From positions 1 through 19,931 of the forward strand of contig JALULO010000277.1 of assembly GCA_027056215.1 (NCBI GenBank): 19,931 nt of DNA. The letters run 5' to 3'. The notes under the pieces were generated by a model. That model worked only from the letters and a program-made list of their open reading frames with translations, had not been told where the DNA came from and ran no database searches. Positions 8,617 to 16,258 of this stretch are shown here, piece after piece (the first letter of the stretch is position 1; each line of letters opens with the position of its first letter). The stretch comes from Campylobacterales bacterium. Lineage in GTDB: Bacteria > Campylobacterota > Campylobacteria > Campylobacterales > QNZT01. A program made the translations under genes and the position numbers.

Positions 8617-9315
8617 ATGAAAAACGCAATCATTACAGGTGCATCAAGTGGTATAGGACTTGCATGTGCTATCAAACTTATCGGTATGGGTTATAAAGTG
8701 CTTGGTATATCGAGAGATTTCACCAAGTGCGACTGTGATCATCATAACTTTATCCATCTCACTTGCGATTTGACAGTCAAAAGTGAAATACTCAGCCTTC
8801 AACACAAGATCGAAAGAAATAAAACATATGTACTTATCAATGCTGCAGGTGTAGGACACTTTGCACCTCATGAAGAATTACAAATCTCTCAGATAGAAGA
8901 GATCATCCAACTCAACCTCACTGCGCCATTGATCTTAACAAAACTTTTTTTACGTGATTTGAAAAAAAACAGTGGCTATATCTTCAATATCAGCTCCATC
9001 TCCGGACAACAACCTGCTATATTCGGTGCAGCATATGGGGCAAGTAAAGCAGGATTACAGCATTTTGGACTCTCATTATTTAAAGAAGCCCGTAAAAGTG
9101 GTCTCAAAGTTATCAATATTGCACCAGATATCACCAATACACACTTTTTTGATACACTTAACTTCAAACCATCCAGTGATCCCATGAGTTATATTGAACC
9201 TGAAGATATCGCCGATATCATCGAATATACGCTCAACCTTCGCCCAAATACAGTCATCACAAATATCACACTTGAACCCCAAAAATTCAAACTTCAAAAG
9301 ACTCCAAAAAATTGA
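8617..9315 (+). CDS. Short-chain dehydrogenase/reductase (SDR)
   Basis: 232-residue classical SDR, a cytoplasmic NAD(P)-dependent oxidoreductase. Visible motifs are the nucleotide loop TGASSGIG (7-14), NAAG (75-78), N100, the catalytic Ser in ISSISG (125-130), and Y140-G-A-S-K144. Arg33 after the second strand (ISRDF) suggests preference for NADP(H). The usual PG motif after the active site reads APDITNT (169-175). The substrate cannot be told from sequence. It is the first gene behind an extended -10 and ends in TTGA, where its TGA overlaps the TTG start of the GAPDH-like gene, so the two are translated together and may act in one pathway. Confidence 0.9.
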   Translation: MKNAIITGASSGIGLACAIKLIGMGYKVLGISRDFTKCDCDHHNFIHLTCDLTVKSEILSLQHKIERNKTYVLINAAGVGHFAPHEELQISQIEEIIQLNLTAPLILTKLFLRDLKKNSGYIFNISSISGQQPAIFGAAYGASKAGLQHFGLSLFKEARKSGLKVINIAPDITNTHFFDTLNFKPSSDPMSYIEPEDIADIIEYTLNLRPNTVITNITLEPQKFKLQKTPKN

Positions 9316-10274
9316 AAAAAATAAATATCTTTATCAACGGCTTTGGTCGTATAGGTAGGCACTGTGCAAAAATTCTTTCTAAAGATGACGCTGTTTCGAT
9401 TGTCGGGATCAATGATCTTTATGAAAAAGAACAAATGTTACATCTCTTTTCTTATGACAGTATCTATGGTGAAGCCAATCCCAATCTGCTAAAAAACACC
9501 CAATTTTTCACCCAAAAAGATCCCCAAAATTTACCGCTTGAAGATTTAGATATTGATATTCTTTTACAATGTAGCGGTGTTTTTTTAGATACACCCTCCA
9601 ACATGATCTATCTGAAAAAAGGGGTAAAAAAAGTAATCATATCAGCACCGGCAACTGATGACACACCCGTATATATCATGGGAATCAATGAAAAAAGCTA
9701 CCAAAACCAACCCATCATCTCCGCATCAAGCTGTTCTGCAAACGCTATCATTCCCCTTTTGACACTCGTTGATCAAAGTCTTGGCATCAATGGCGTTTTT
9801 GTTAGCATGATACACAGTTACACCGCCGATCAAAATCTTTTAGATGTCAAACATCCTTCAAGAGATCTGCGCCGAAGCCGATCAGCTACACAAAATATAC
9901 TACCTCTTTACAGTACAGCATCCTATGCCGTTTCCAAAGTCATGCCAAACTTAAAAGATAAAATCTTAGCAACCAGTATCCGTATACCCCTCAGCCACTG
10001 CACTTTCTACGATATCACAATCAAAACTAAAAAAAACACAAATACCAATACACTCCATGATCTACTTAAACACAATCCCCTAACCATACTTAATACAACA
10101 CAAGAAAAACTCGTATCAACTGACTTCATCGCAAATCCCCATAGTGCTATAGTTGATCTTAATTTTACAAAAGTTTTAGAAGACAATCTACTCAAAATCA
10201 CAGCATGGCAAGACAATGAATACGCCTATGCAAAACGATTGGTTGAATTGGCAAAGCATATTTTCAACGCTTAG
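9312..10274 (+). CDS. Divergent glyceraldehyde-3-phosphate dehydrogenase family protein
   Basis: 320-residue protein of the phosphorylating GAPDH/erythrose-4-phosphate dehydrogenase family. It keeps the NAD fold GFGRIG (10-15) and the N34-D35 pair, catalytic C141, H168 (IHSYTADQNLLD), an HPSRDLRRSRSA segment (181-192) and R224. It departs from the usual family in the active-site helix (SSCSANA instead of SCTTNC, so the second Cys is Ala) and near the C terminus (WQDNEYAYAKR instead of WYDNExGYSxR). The start is TTG at 9312, overlapping the stop of the SDR gene; an ATG is not available without losing the Rossmann strand. These differences suggest a specialised paralogue rather than the housekeeping gapA, with an altered substrate or coenzyme; this is inferred. 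Confidence 0.87.
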   Translation: MKKINIFINGFGRIGRHCAKILSKDDAVSIVGINDLYEKEQMLHLFSYDSIYGEANPNLLKNTQFFTQKDPQNLPLEDLDIDILLQCSGVFLDTPSNMIYLKKGVKKVIISAPATDDTPVYIMGINEKSYQNQPIISASSCSANAIIPLLTLVDQSLGINGVFVSMIHSYTADQNLLDVKHPSRDLRRSRSATQNILPLYSTASYAVSKVMPNLKDKILATSIRIPLSHCTFYDITIKTKKNTNTNTLHDLLKHNPLTILNTTQEKLVSTDFIANPHSAIVDLNFTKVLEDNLLKITAWQDNEYAYAKRLVELAKHIFNA

Positions 10275-10287
10275 TGAGGAATAAACC

Positions 10288-12198
10288 TTAATCCTCCAAC
10301 CTCTCAAGTGTCTGTATCACCAATTTTTCTTTATCACTATATGCTTTTATGCTATCTGAGAGTACCTCTTTTAACTCTTTTCTCTCTTTTTTTGTGAGAT
10401 GTTTGTCTGTTATCAAGTCACATCGCACGATAAGTAGCTTTGCTTTAGCGTGAGATATGGTGATATTTTCGAGGTCTATTTTTATGTTGTCTATATAGAC
10501 TATCTTATCTTCAAGTATATTTTTGATATTTGCATCTTTAACCATGAAAGAAAATGAAAAATACAAGGGTATACAGATGAGTAGCAATAGTATACCAGAT
10601 ATGATCATCCCTTTTTTGGCTCTTTTGATCGGAGAAAATCCTAAAACCATGAATGTTAAAGAGGCGGCAAAGATGATACCTGCGAAGTTGGTCAAAAAAA
10701 GTAAAAAAGCACTTTTAAATATCTCCCAATTTCCCCATCCAAGCCCAATACCGGCTGTTGCGATCGGCGGAACCAGTGCAACAGCGATAGCGACACCTGC
10801 AAGTGAACCGATGATTTTAGGGTTATTCTTTGCATAGGCTGCTGCGATGCCCGAAACGATAGCGACTATAAGATCTAATAAAGTAGGATGCAATCTACCT
10901 GATATCTCAGCAGTAATCGTTTCAAACGGTAAGCTTAAAGCGGTCAGAGCAGAGAGTAAAAGTACCAGTGAGATGCCTACTGCCACACTGCGTAATCCAT
11001 GCCAAAACAGATCCATATCAAAACGTAAAAGTCCCATCGAAAAAGAGACGATGGGTTGCATCAGTGGGGCTAAAAGCATCGCACCGATGATAACAGATGC
11101 AGAGTTTAGAAAAAGTCCAACCGTCGCCAAAATAGTACTTAAAATCATCAGCGTGATAAACGTACTACTCGCCCTCGCCTCTTGGCGTAGATTGACAAAT
11201 AACTCTTGATACTGTTGTGTCTGTGCATGGGTGAAAAAAGGTATATGATTTTGCTCATACTCTACAGCTTCTTCTTCAAGCGGTAAATTTCCCAATTTAA
11301 AAACCTCTTTTTCATCACTTTGCCTATATGCCTCTTTCTGCCAAAATTTTTCACTAGCACAAAGCGTAACAGCTTTTTTATGTACGTCAAATGTTACAGG
11401 TGTCACTCCCGATGTTTTTCCATCAACTTGTACAGCCAAAGGAATAGCACTCTCTATGCGAATGGATTCACTCATCACGACACCCACAGCTTTAGGCAAT
11501 GTTTTTGTACGTTTAAATATCGCTTTATACAGATAGTTAAAGTAAGATACAACAGATGAGGGTGAAACCAATAACGCTAAAATCTTACCATTGCTCACGG
11601 ACATATATTCATCTACTAGATTTGATGCACACGTGTGATTATCGTGTTCAAAGATGACAATACCCGTGAGGGCTGTTTGGATTTCTCTACCTTTTTGGGT
11701 AAGGATTTTGACTTTAACTTTTGTCAATCTCTTAATATTTTTCAAGGCACTCCACAGGGCTTTGAAACGCCCACCTGAATCATCTTCAAGATAGGATTGA
11801 CTAGAGACTCCATGAGGAGGTGCTTCTCCCACAAGTGCACCCCATAAGACGATCTCACCATCAGCATATAAAAGATCAATCTCTTTACACTCACCTTCTA
11901 GTGCTATTTGTAGAGCGAGTTTTGGATCTTTTGGTATCTCAAAAGTCTCACGCAGATATCTTTGTGCCTTTTGGGCGATCAGAGCTACACTAAACCCGTA
12001 GATAAAAGATTGTTCTAAAATTGCTTTTATCTCACTTGATGTACCGTATACTATCACCCTATCCTCTGCTGTTGCATCTTTTGTATCCAAGAACTGTTCA
12101 ATAGTCAAAAAATCAAGTTTTTTTGATTGCTCTAATTGTTTAAATGTTTCAACCTCTTCGGTTAAATCACATCCATAAACAAAATAGTATTTTCCCAT
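10288..12198 (-). CDS. DUF389 membrane protein with lipid-kinase-like N-terminal domain
   Basis: 636-residue protein in two halves. Residues 45-285 follow the layout of diacylglycerol/sphingosine-type lipid kinases: RVIVYGTSSE in the place of the GGDGT loop, then FEIPKDPKLALQIALEGECKEIDL (86-109, like the usual IPxDPxxALxxI..G..xxIDL), and SESIRIESAIPLAVQVDGKTSGVTPV (243-267, the family's beta-sandwich with VDGE). The catalytic GGDGT and the P-x-GT-x-N motifs are missing, so it is probably a non-catalytic lipid- or nucleotide-binding version. Residues 345-550 are DUF389 (TIGR00341-like) with about six membrane segments and the SASVIIGAMLLAPLMQPI signature (366-383); residues 555-636 are soluble. 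AAGAGGA sits about 7 bases before the ATG. It is the last gene of the Bat operon and meets the GAPDH-like gene tail-to-tail after 13 bases. Confidence 0.85.
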   Translation of the reverse strand: MGKYYFVYGCDLTEEVETFKQLEQSKKLDFLTIEQFLDTKDATAEDRVIVYGTSSEIKAILEQSFIYGFSVALIAQKAQRYLRETFEIPKDPKLALQIALEGECKEIDLLYADGEIVLWGALVGEAPPHGVSSQSYLEDDSGGRFKALWSALKNIKRLTKVKVKILTQKGREIQTALTGIVIFEHDNHTCASNLVDEYMSVSNGKILALLVSPSSVVSYFNYLYKAIFKRTKTLPKAVGVVMSESIRIESAIPLAVQVDGKTSGVTPVTFDVHKKAVTLCASEKFWQKEAYRQSDEKEVFKLGNLPLEEEAVEYEQNHIPFFTHAQTQQYQELFVNLRQEARASSTFITLMILSTILATVGLFLNSASVIIGAMLLAPLMQPIVSFSMGLLRFDMDLFWHGLRSVAVGISLVLLLSALTALSLPFETITAEISGRLHPTLLDLIVAIVSGIAAAYAKNNPKIIGSLAGVAIAVALVPPIATAGIGLGWGNWEIFKSAFLLFLTNFAGIIFAASLTFMVLGFSPIKRAKKGMIISGILLLLICIPLYFSFSFMVKDANIKNILEDKIVYIDNIKIDLENITISHAKAKLLIVRCDLITDKHLTKKERKELKEVLSDSIKAYSDKEKLVIQTLERLED

Positions 12199-12212
12199 TT
12201 ATGTTCCTCTTT

Positions 12213-13037
12213 TTATAATCTTGCTAGTTTTAACAAAGCATCTTCATCTGTATAAATTGTCATATATCGTATCCCCATTTTTGTTATATAGTGCTCAAAT
12301 GCCCTGTCATGATCTCTATATCTTTGGGTATATGCTTTCGCTGTTGCTTCATCAAATAAAATCTCTATCTCTTCACCTGTTTCTGGATCGATAAAAACAC
12401 CCTCTCCCATCGGGATAGATTGCTTTTCAAATCTATCTCGCACACGAATGATGATGATTTCATGTTTTTTGGCAAGTTTTTTTAAATCATACATCTCCAA
12501 AAAATCACCCACAAGAAACAAGAGAGATTTTTTGCGTACTTTGGTATGAAGCATATCGGTAACTTCAGTTGGATTTATACTATGGTATAGCGGATCTATT
12601 TTAGCGATACTTTTGATAAAACTTTCAACCCCATGAACTTTTTTAGAAGGCATCTCTACAAAACTCTCATGTTCATTCCATAAAAAACCCTGAAAAAGAT
12701 TTTTGCTCTGCACGATAGAATAACCTAAAATAGTGACAATTTCCAAAAGCTTTTCAAACTTTTGTACAGGTGCACCAAAAAGAAGTGTTCCCCCTGTGAT
12801 AACGCCAACACAAACATTGATCTCTTTTTCTTCATAAAAACTTTTTAACTGTAACTCTCCACCCTTTGCCAATGAATTCCAGTAGATTCGCCTTGTATCC
12901 ATCCCCTCAGTATAGGGCAGCAGTTCAGCAAAATCAAAACCATCTCCTTTGCTAAAAGAGGAGAGCATTCCACTACTCTTTAAAAATATTTTTCGTCTTA
13001 TCCGATAAAGAAGTTGGAGTACAAAATCATGACGCAT
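12213..13037 (-). CDS. DUF58 domain protein
   Basis: 274-residue cytoplasmic protein of the DUF58 family, recognised by residues 31-71: GDGFDFAELLPYTEGMDTRRIYWNSLAK, then QLKSFYEEKE. Members normally accompany MoxR-type AAA+ ATPases and von Willebrand factor A proteins and are thought to help assemble or regulate membrane complexes. The C-terminal half has a VWA-like strand order (KKSLLFLVGDFLEMYDLKKLAKKHEIIIIRV, 168-199) but no clear metal site. Its ATG overlaps the upstream 71-residue gene by 11 bases; the AGGA in front is about 8 bases away. The DUF389 gene follows after 14 bases. The biochemical role is not known from sequence. Confidence 0.88.
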   Translation of the reverse strand: MRHDFVLQLLYRIRRKIFLKSSGMLSSFSKGDGFDFAELLPYTEGMDTRRIYWNSLAKGGELQLKSFYEEKEINVCVGVITGGTLLFGAPVQKFEKLLEIVTILGYSIVQSKNLFQGFLWNEHESFVEMPSKKVHGVESFIKSIAKIDPLYHSINPTEVTDMLHTKVRKKSLLFLVGDFLEMYDLKKLAKKHEIIIIRVRDRFEKQSIPMGEGVFIDPETGEEIEILFDEATAKAYTQRYRDHDRAFEHYITKMGIRYMTIYTDEDALLKLARL

Positions 13038-13242
13038 CTTTTTTTCCTGTCATCTTTGCTAGTAAAAAACCGGCTATAAAAAGTATAAAAGGGATCACAT
13101 ACGCAAAAAATGTATCCCACTCAAATGCCGTAACTGGATAAGAATTTACACTATCAAGAAGATCTTTTTTAGACGCTACTGCGAAAAGATTATCATGTAG
13201 ATAGAAAAAAAGTATCCATAACTTACCAAGGATTTTTTTCAT
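13027..13242 (-). CDS. Small membrane protein in Bat operon, 71 aa
   Basis: Not recognised. It has a hydrophobic N-terminal segment with a basic start (MKKILGKLWILFFYL, 1-15), an aspartate/serine-rich middle (KKDLLDSVNSY, 25-35), a membrane helix at about 46-63 and a basic tail (KMTGKKDAS). It starts at the ATG at 13242 behind AAAGGA at a good distance, overlaps the end of the VWA/TPR gene by 20 bases, and overlaps the DUF58 gene by 11 bases. In other bacteria the slot between DUF58 and batA often holds a DUF4381 membrane protein; no convincing similarity to that is visible here. The overlaps on both sides argue that it is translated as part of the complex. Confidence 0.75.
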   Translation of the reverse strand: MKKILGKLWILFFYLHDNLFAVASKKDLLDSVNSYPVTAFEWDTFFAYVIPFILFIAGFLLAKMTGKKDAS

Positions 13243-14731
13243 TGATATATCCTTTGTTGATTAATTCATATGCTTTGTATCCTAATGGACGACTTAGTTT
13301 CTTCTTCTGATCTGTTTTTTTACCACTCTTTTCATCTTTTTTTGCGTGTTTTTTCTCTTTTTGTGCAACTGTTTTACTCTTTTGTTCTTTTTTCTTATAT
13401 CCTGGCGGTTTTGGTTGCGCATGGGTGTGTTTGCCTTTGATTAAAGCCAAATTATAAACTATATCAGGGTCATCTTCTAAAAGCAGTGCCCTTTTGTAAA
13501 CTTTTCGAGCTTCATCATACTTTTTTATCTTGCTATAGGTATTTCCCATTAAAAAAAGTATCTGTTTTTTCATGTGCACTTCTTTACTCTTTAGAGGTTT
13601 CAAAAGGGTTATGACTTTATGAAACTTTCCAACTTTGTACAACATCATCGCTTCATCAAAACGACTTTGCATCGTGGTGTGGGAAAGTTTCTGAAGGTAA
13701 ATCGCACCTTCTTTATAGTGCCTTTTTTCATAGGCATGTTTGGCATGATTTATGTAAAACCAATCCAATACACCAGCATTTGCATCTGAAAATAAAAAAG
13801 GAAATAGTAAAATCAGTTTTTTTGGTAAACGTAAAAAAGCAATCACGATCAAAAGAAGAGCAAAAAACAGTGGTATATAATACAACTGTGTATATGATTT
13901 CTCTTTTAAAGTAAATCTGCCACTCGATATCTCATCATGTAGTGCATCGATTATATCTTGTGCACTTTGGCTTGCATCTGTGTACCGTATATAACTGCCG
14001 TGTGTTTGTGATGCTAGAGATTTTAAAAGTGGATTAAGCGTACTGATGACAAGATTGCCTTTTTCATCTTTTAACTTTTTTCCGTATGCATCTTCTAACA
14101 ATGTTCCCTCTTTACTAGCCATACCAACTGCGATGATACGTATACCGGAATTTTTCACGATTTTGTTCAGTTTAGCATCTGCTTTTTCTTCTCCACCATC
14201 AGTGATTAAAATCAGATTCTTTACAGGATATCGCTGTTTTGAAAGATGAAGCAAAAGATTTTTGATACTTGTTCCGTGTGTTAAAATATCATCTATCTCA
14301 ATCGCATCAAGAGCACTGGCAATCAGACGATGATCTGTTGTTGCCGGTGAGAGGATTAACGGTTTGGTTGTAAAACCGTAAAGTGCAAAACGATCATGAA
14401 GATCTTTTTTCAATAAAGTTTTAATCATATCCACACTCGCAAGATAGCGGCTTGGTTTCAAATCTTTAGCATGCATCGAATAGGACAAATCCAATGCAAT
14501 CACCGCCTCACTCCCCACACTTTTTTGTGTCTGTCTACCAGAGGGTAAAACCGGTCTACTCAATGCTAAAATCATCAAACCCAGTGCCCACAGTAGAAGA
14601 TAATGCGTTTTTTTGGTATGAACACTATGACACAAAACCCCACTACTGCGCACAGGCTTTTTCTTGATCTGTGCAATAAGATAAAAAAGTGCAAAAAAGA
14701 GTATGAACACTTGAGGATATAAAACTATCAT
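13223..14731 (-). CDS. BatB/BatC-like VWA-TPR membrane protein
   Basis: 502 residues with two parts. Residues 1-300 are BatB-like: membrane helices at about 5-21 and 44-61, a VWA domain with MIDAS residues D81, S83, S85, T154 and D178, and a helix at 285-300. Residues 305-318 (LILLFPFLFSDANA) look like a signal peptide trapped in the middle, and 325-433 contain about three TPR-type helix pairs followed by a Lys/Gln-rich tail (440-480). This reads as a fusion of BatB with a BatC-like TPR protein, the TPR part probably facing the periplasm. The ATG overlaps the stop of the upstream VWA gene (ATGA), and an AGAGG lies about 9 bases upstream. Bat proteins were linked to aerotolerance in Bacteroides; the molecular role is unresolved. 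Confidence 0.88.
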   Translation of the reverse strand: MIVLYPQVFILFFALFYLIAQIKKKPVRSSGVLCHSVHTKKTHYLLLWALGLMILALSRPVLPSGRQTQKSVGSEAVIALDLSYSMHAKDLKPSRYLASVDMIKTLLKKDLHDRFALYGFTTKPLILSPATTDHRLIASALDAIEIDDILTHGTSIKNLLLHLSKQRYPVKNLILITDGGEEKADAKLNKIVKNSGIRIIAVGMASKEGTLLEDAYGKKLKDEKGNLVISTLNPLLKSLASQTHGSYIRYTDASQSAQDIIDALHDEISSGRFTLKEKSYTQLYYIPLFFALLLIVIAFLRLPKKLILLFPFLFSDANAGVLDWFYINHAKHAYEKRHYKEGAIYLQKLSHTTMQSRFDEAMMLYKVGKFHKVITLLKPLKSKEVHMKKQILFLMGNTYSKIKKYDEARKVYKRALLLEDDPDIVYNLALIKGKHTHAQPKPPGYKKKEQKSKTVAQKEKKHAKKDEKSGKKTDQKKKLSRPLGYKAYELINKGYINEKNPW

Positions 14732-15633
14732 ATCTGTTCACCTCTTTTATAAAGATACCAAAAGAGTAATATACTTGCTAAGAAGAGAAACCACATATAG
14801 TAAATCTTTTTATGTAAATAGTGAGAAGAGCGTATAGCAGAAGGTAGTAATCTGCCGATTTCACTATAAACAGCTTCTAAATCTTTGTCATTTCGTGCAC
14901 CAAAAGCTTTACCTCCACTCTCACCTGCTATGCGTGATAAAAGTTTTTGATCATACTCTTTTGGTGATCCAAGACCAATCGTATAAATCTTGATACCTGC
15001 TTTTTTTGCCATCATAACAGCTGCTTTGGGAGAAATCGAACCACTGTTATTTTTACCATCTGTCACAAGGATAATCACTTTTTGTTTTGCATTTCCATAC
15101 TCTAGTGTACGGATACTTTGTGCTATGGCTTCACCTATGGCAGTGTTTTTACCAGCAATCTCTACTTCAAGCATATCAAGAAGTTTACGCACACCATCAA
15201 GATCATAACTCACAGGAGATGCACTAAATGCAAATGTCCCAAAAGCTACAATTCCGATATTGTCCCCTTCTCTTTTTTGAATAAAATCAGATGCCAAGAC
15301 TTTTAAAAGATCAAATTTTGTCAAATCCTCATCTTTACCAGTAAAACCACTTTCACGCATAGAACCACTTGTATCTAGTGCCAAGACGATATTGATCCCT
15401 TTTCTTTGTGAAGGGGCAAAGGAGGTATAACTTATCGGTGAGGCAAGCGCGATGACACACAGTGCATAAATCAAAGCGCGCATCAATGTTTGTGTCTGTA
15501 AAAGGCGTTTTTTTCGAGGAATCCAGACAAGTTTAGGCAAGATACAGTGACCTGCACTCTTTTTGCAAAGGAAAAAACAAGGTAACAACAGTAATAGTAT
15601 CAAAACCCATGGATATTCAAATGTAAAATGCAT
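14728..15633 (-). CDS. BatA-like VWA membrane protein
   Basis: 301 residues: an N-terminal helix after FEYPWVL (5-25), a second helix (50-67), a VWA domain (80-255) with MIDAS residues D87, S89, S91, T164 and D192 (VTDGKN), and a C-terminal helix (278-295), the usual BatA layout with the VWA domain outside or inside the membrane. It is the first gene of a five-gene operon whose members overlap or nearly touch. FEYPWVL is the family's expected beginning, so the ATG at 15633 is almost certainly right, yet only an AAGAG touches it and a TATAAT ends six bases before it. This either means a leaderless transcript or a different promoter further upstream (15674-15679). Confidence 0.9.
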   Translation of the reverse strand: MHFTFEYPWVLILLLLLPCFFLCKKSAGHCILPKLVWIPRKKRLLQTQTLMRALIYALCVIALASPISYTSFAPSQRKGINIVLALDTSGSMRESGFTGKDEDLTKFDLLKVLASDFIQKREGDNIGIVAFGTFAFSASPVSYDLDGVRKLLDMLEVEIAGKNTAIGEAIAQSIRTLEYGNAKQKVIILVTDGKNNSGSISPKAAVMMAKKAGIKIYTIGLGSPKEYDQKLLSRIAGESGGKAFGARNDKDLEAVYSEIGRLLPSAIRSSHYLHKKIYYMWFLFLASILLFWYLYKRGEQI

Positions 15634-15638
15634 CTCTT

Positions 15639-15644
15639 ATTATA
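15639..15644 (-). promoter_or_regulatory. -10 box next to the batA-like start codon
   Basis: TATAAT, preceded directly by TTG, on the minus strand; five bases separate it from the ATG at 15633. Transcription from it would begin at or next to the A of the ATG. A second candidate -10 (TATACT, minus strand 15679-15674) would instead leave a leader of about 34 bases. Confidence 0.45.
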
Positions 15645-15669
15645 CAATAACTATATCTTATCTTTGGCA

Positions 15670-15680
15670 TGCTAGTATAC
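15670..15680. promoter_or_regulatory. Possible bidirectional -10 region between batA-like and cytochrome genes
   Basis: On the plus strand TGC-TAGTAT is an extended -10 that would give a leader of about 32 bases to the haem-binding protein gene. On the minus strand the same bases read TATACT preceded by TG. The core GTATAC is palindromic. TATGAT at 15682-15687 is another plus-strand candidate. Confidence 0.4.
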
Positions 15681-15716
15681 ATATGATTACATATAGACCC
15701 CTCTAAAAGGATAAAC

Positions 15717-16160
15717 ATGAAAAAAATCTTACTCTGGAGTATCGTTATACTCCTTGCCATACAACTTATACGACCCGAAAAATCTAATCCTACGATTGAT
15801 CAAAGTATCGCTCTGCACGCACCACAAAAGATTCAATCCATACTCAAACGCAGTTGTTATGATTGTCACTCATACGAAACAAAATGGCCATGGTACAGTA
15901 ACATAGCCCCTATCTCTTGGGTAGTTATATCCCATGTCAATGATGGCAGAGAAGCCTTTAACTTTTCAAATTGGAAAAAAATCCCCAATAATATCAAAAT
16001 CAAAAGACTGAAACGTGCCATCAAAACAACCAGAAATGGTATGATGCCTATCTCCAACTACCTTTGGATACATAAAAATGCTGCCCTTAGCAAAGAGGAC
16101 AAAAAAGTCATAGAGCAATGGTGTCATCAAGAGATTGCAAAGTGCCAAAGTAGTAAATAA
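15717..16160 (+). CDS. Haem-binding domain protein (single c-type haem)
   Basis: 147 residues: an N-terminal hydrophobic segment (4-17) acting as signal peptide or anchor, a covalent haem site C47-Y-D-C50-H51, the KWPWYSNIAPISW segment (56-68), and M109-M110-P-I-S-N-Y followed by LWIHKNAALS, where a Met could be the second haem ligand. This pattern (CxxCHSxxTxWPWYS...PxSWxxxxHVxxGRxxxNFSxW) belongs to the periplasmic 'haem-binding domain' family. An electron-transfer or sensing role is inferred; no partner is encoded next to it. AAAGGA lies five bases before the ATG. It is divergent from the Bat operon and separate from amrS, which has its own promoter. Confidence 0.9.
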   Translation: MKKILLWSIVILLAIQLIRPEKSNPTIDQSIALHAPQKIQSILKRSCYDCHSYETKWPWYSNIAPISWVVISHVNDGREAFNFSNWKKIPNNIKIKRLKRAIKTTRNGMMPISNYLWIHKNAALSKEDKKVIEQWCHQEIAKCQSSK

Positions 16161-16178
16161 GTTACACATAAAGCAGAC

Positions 16179-16207
16179 TTGACATTTTTTGTTTTATATG
16201 GTATTGT
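16179..16207 (+). promoter_or_regulatory. Sigma70-type promoter of the AmmeMemoRadiSam genes
   Basis: A perfect -35, TTGACA (16179-16184), is separated by 17 bases from TATTGT (16202-16207), which is also preceded by TG one base away (extended -10). It is the only promoter in the window with both elements. The predicted leader is about 45 bases and carries the inverted repeat at 16217-16243. Confidence 0.65.
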
Positions 16208-16216
16208 AAAGATAGT

Positions 16217-16243
16217 TGAGTTAGGTACTATAAAGTTAACTCA
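16217..16243 (+). promoter_or_regulatory. Inverted repeat in leader of the radical SAM gene
   Basis: TGAGTTA (16217-16223) and TAACTCA (16237-16243) are perfect inverted copies separated by 13 bases, lying just downstream of the predicted transcription start and five bases before the AAGGAG ribosome binding site. It could be an operator or a weak RNA hairpin; a T-run is absent, so it is not a terminator. Confidence 0.4.
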
Positions 16244-16258
16244 TATCAAGGAGTCAAC

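Noticed and set aside
10276..10296. GAGGA/TCCTC inverted repeat between the convergent GAPDH-like and DUF389 genes as a terminator
   Set aside because: Only five pairs, an 11-base loop and no T-run; it also overlaps the DUF389 stop region.
10523..11559. Plus-strand frames opposite the DUF389 gene
   Set aside because: They are antisense shadows of a conserved membrane protein, with no ribosome binding sites.
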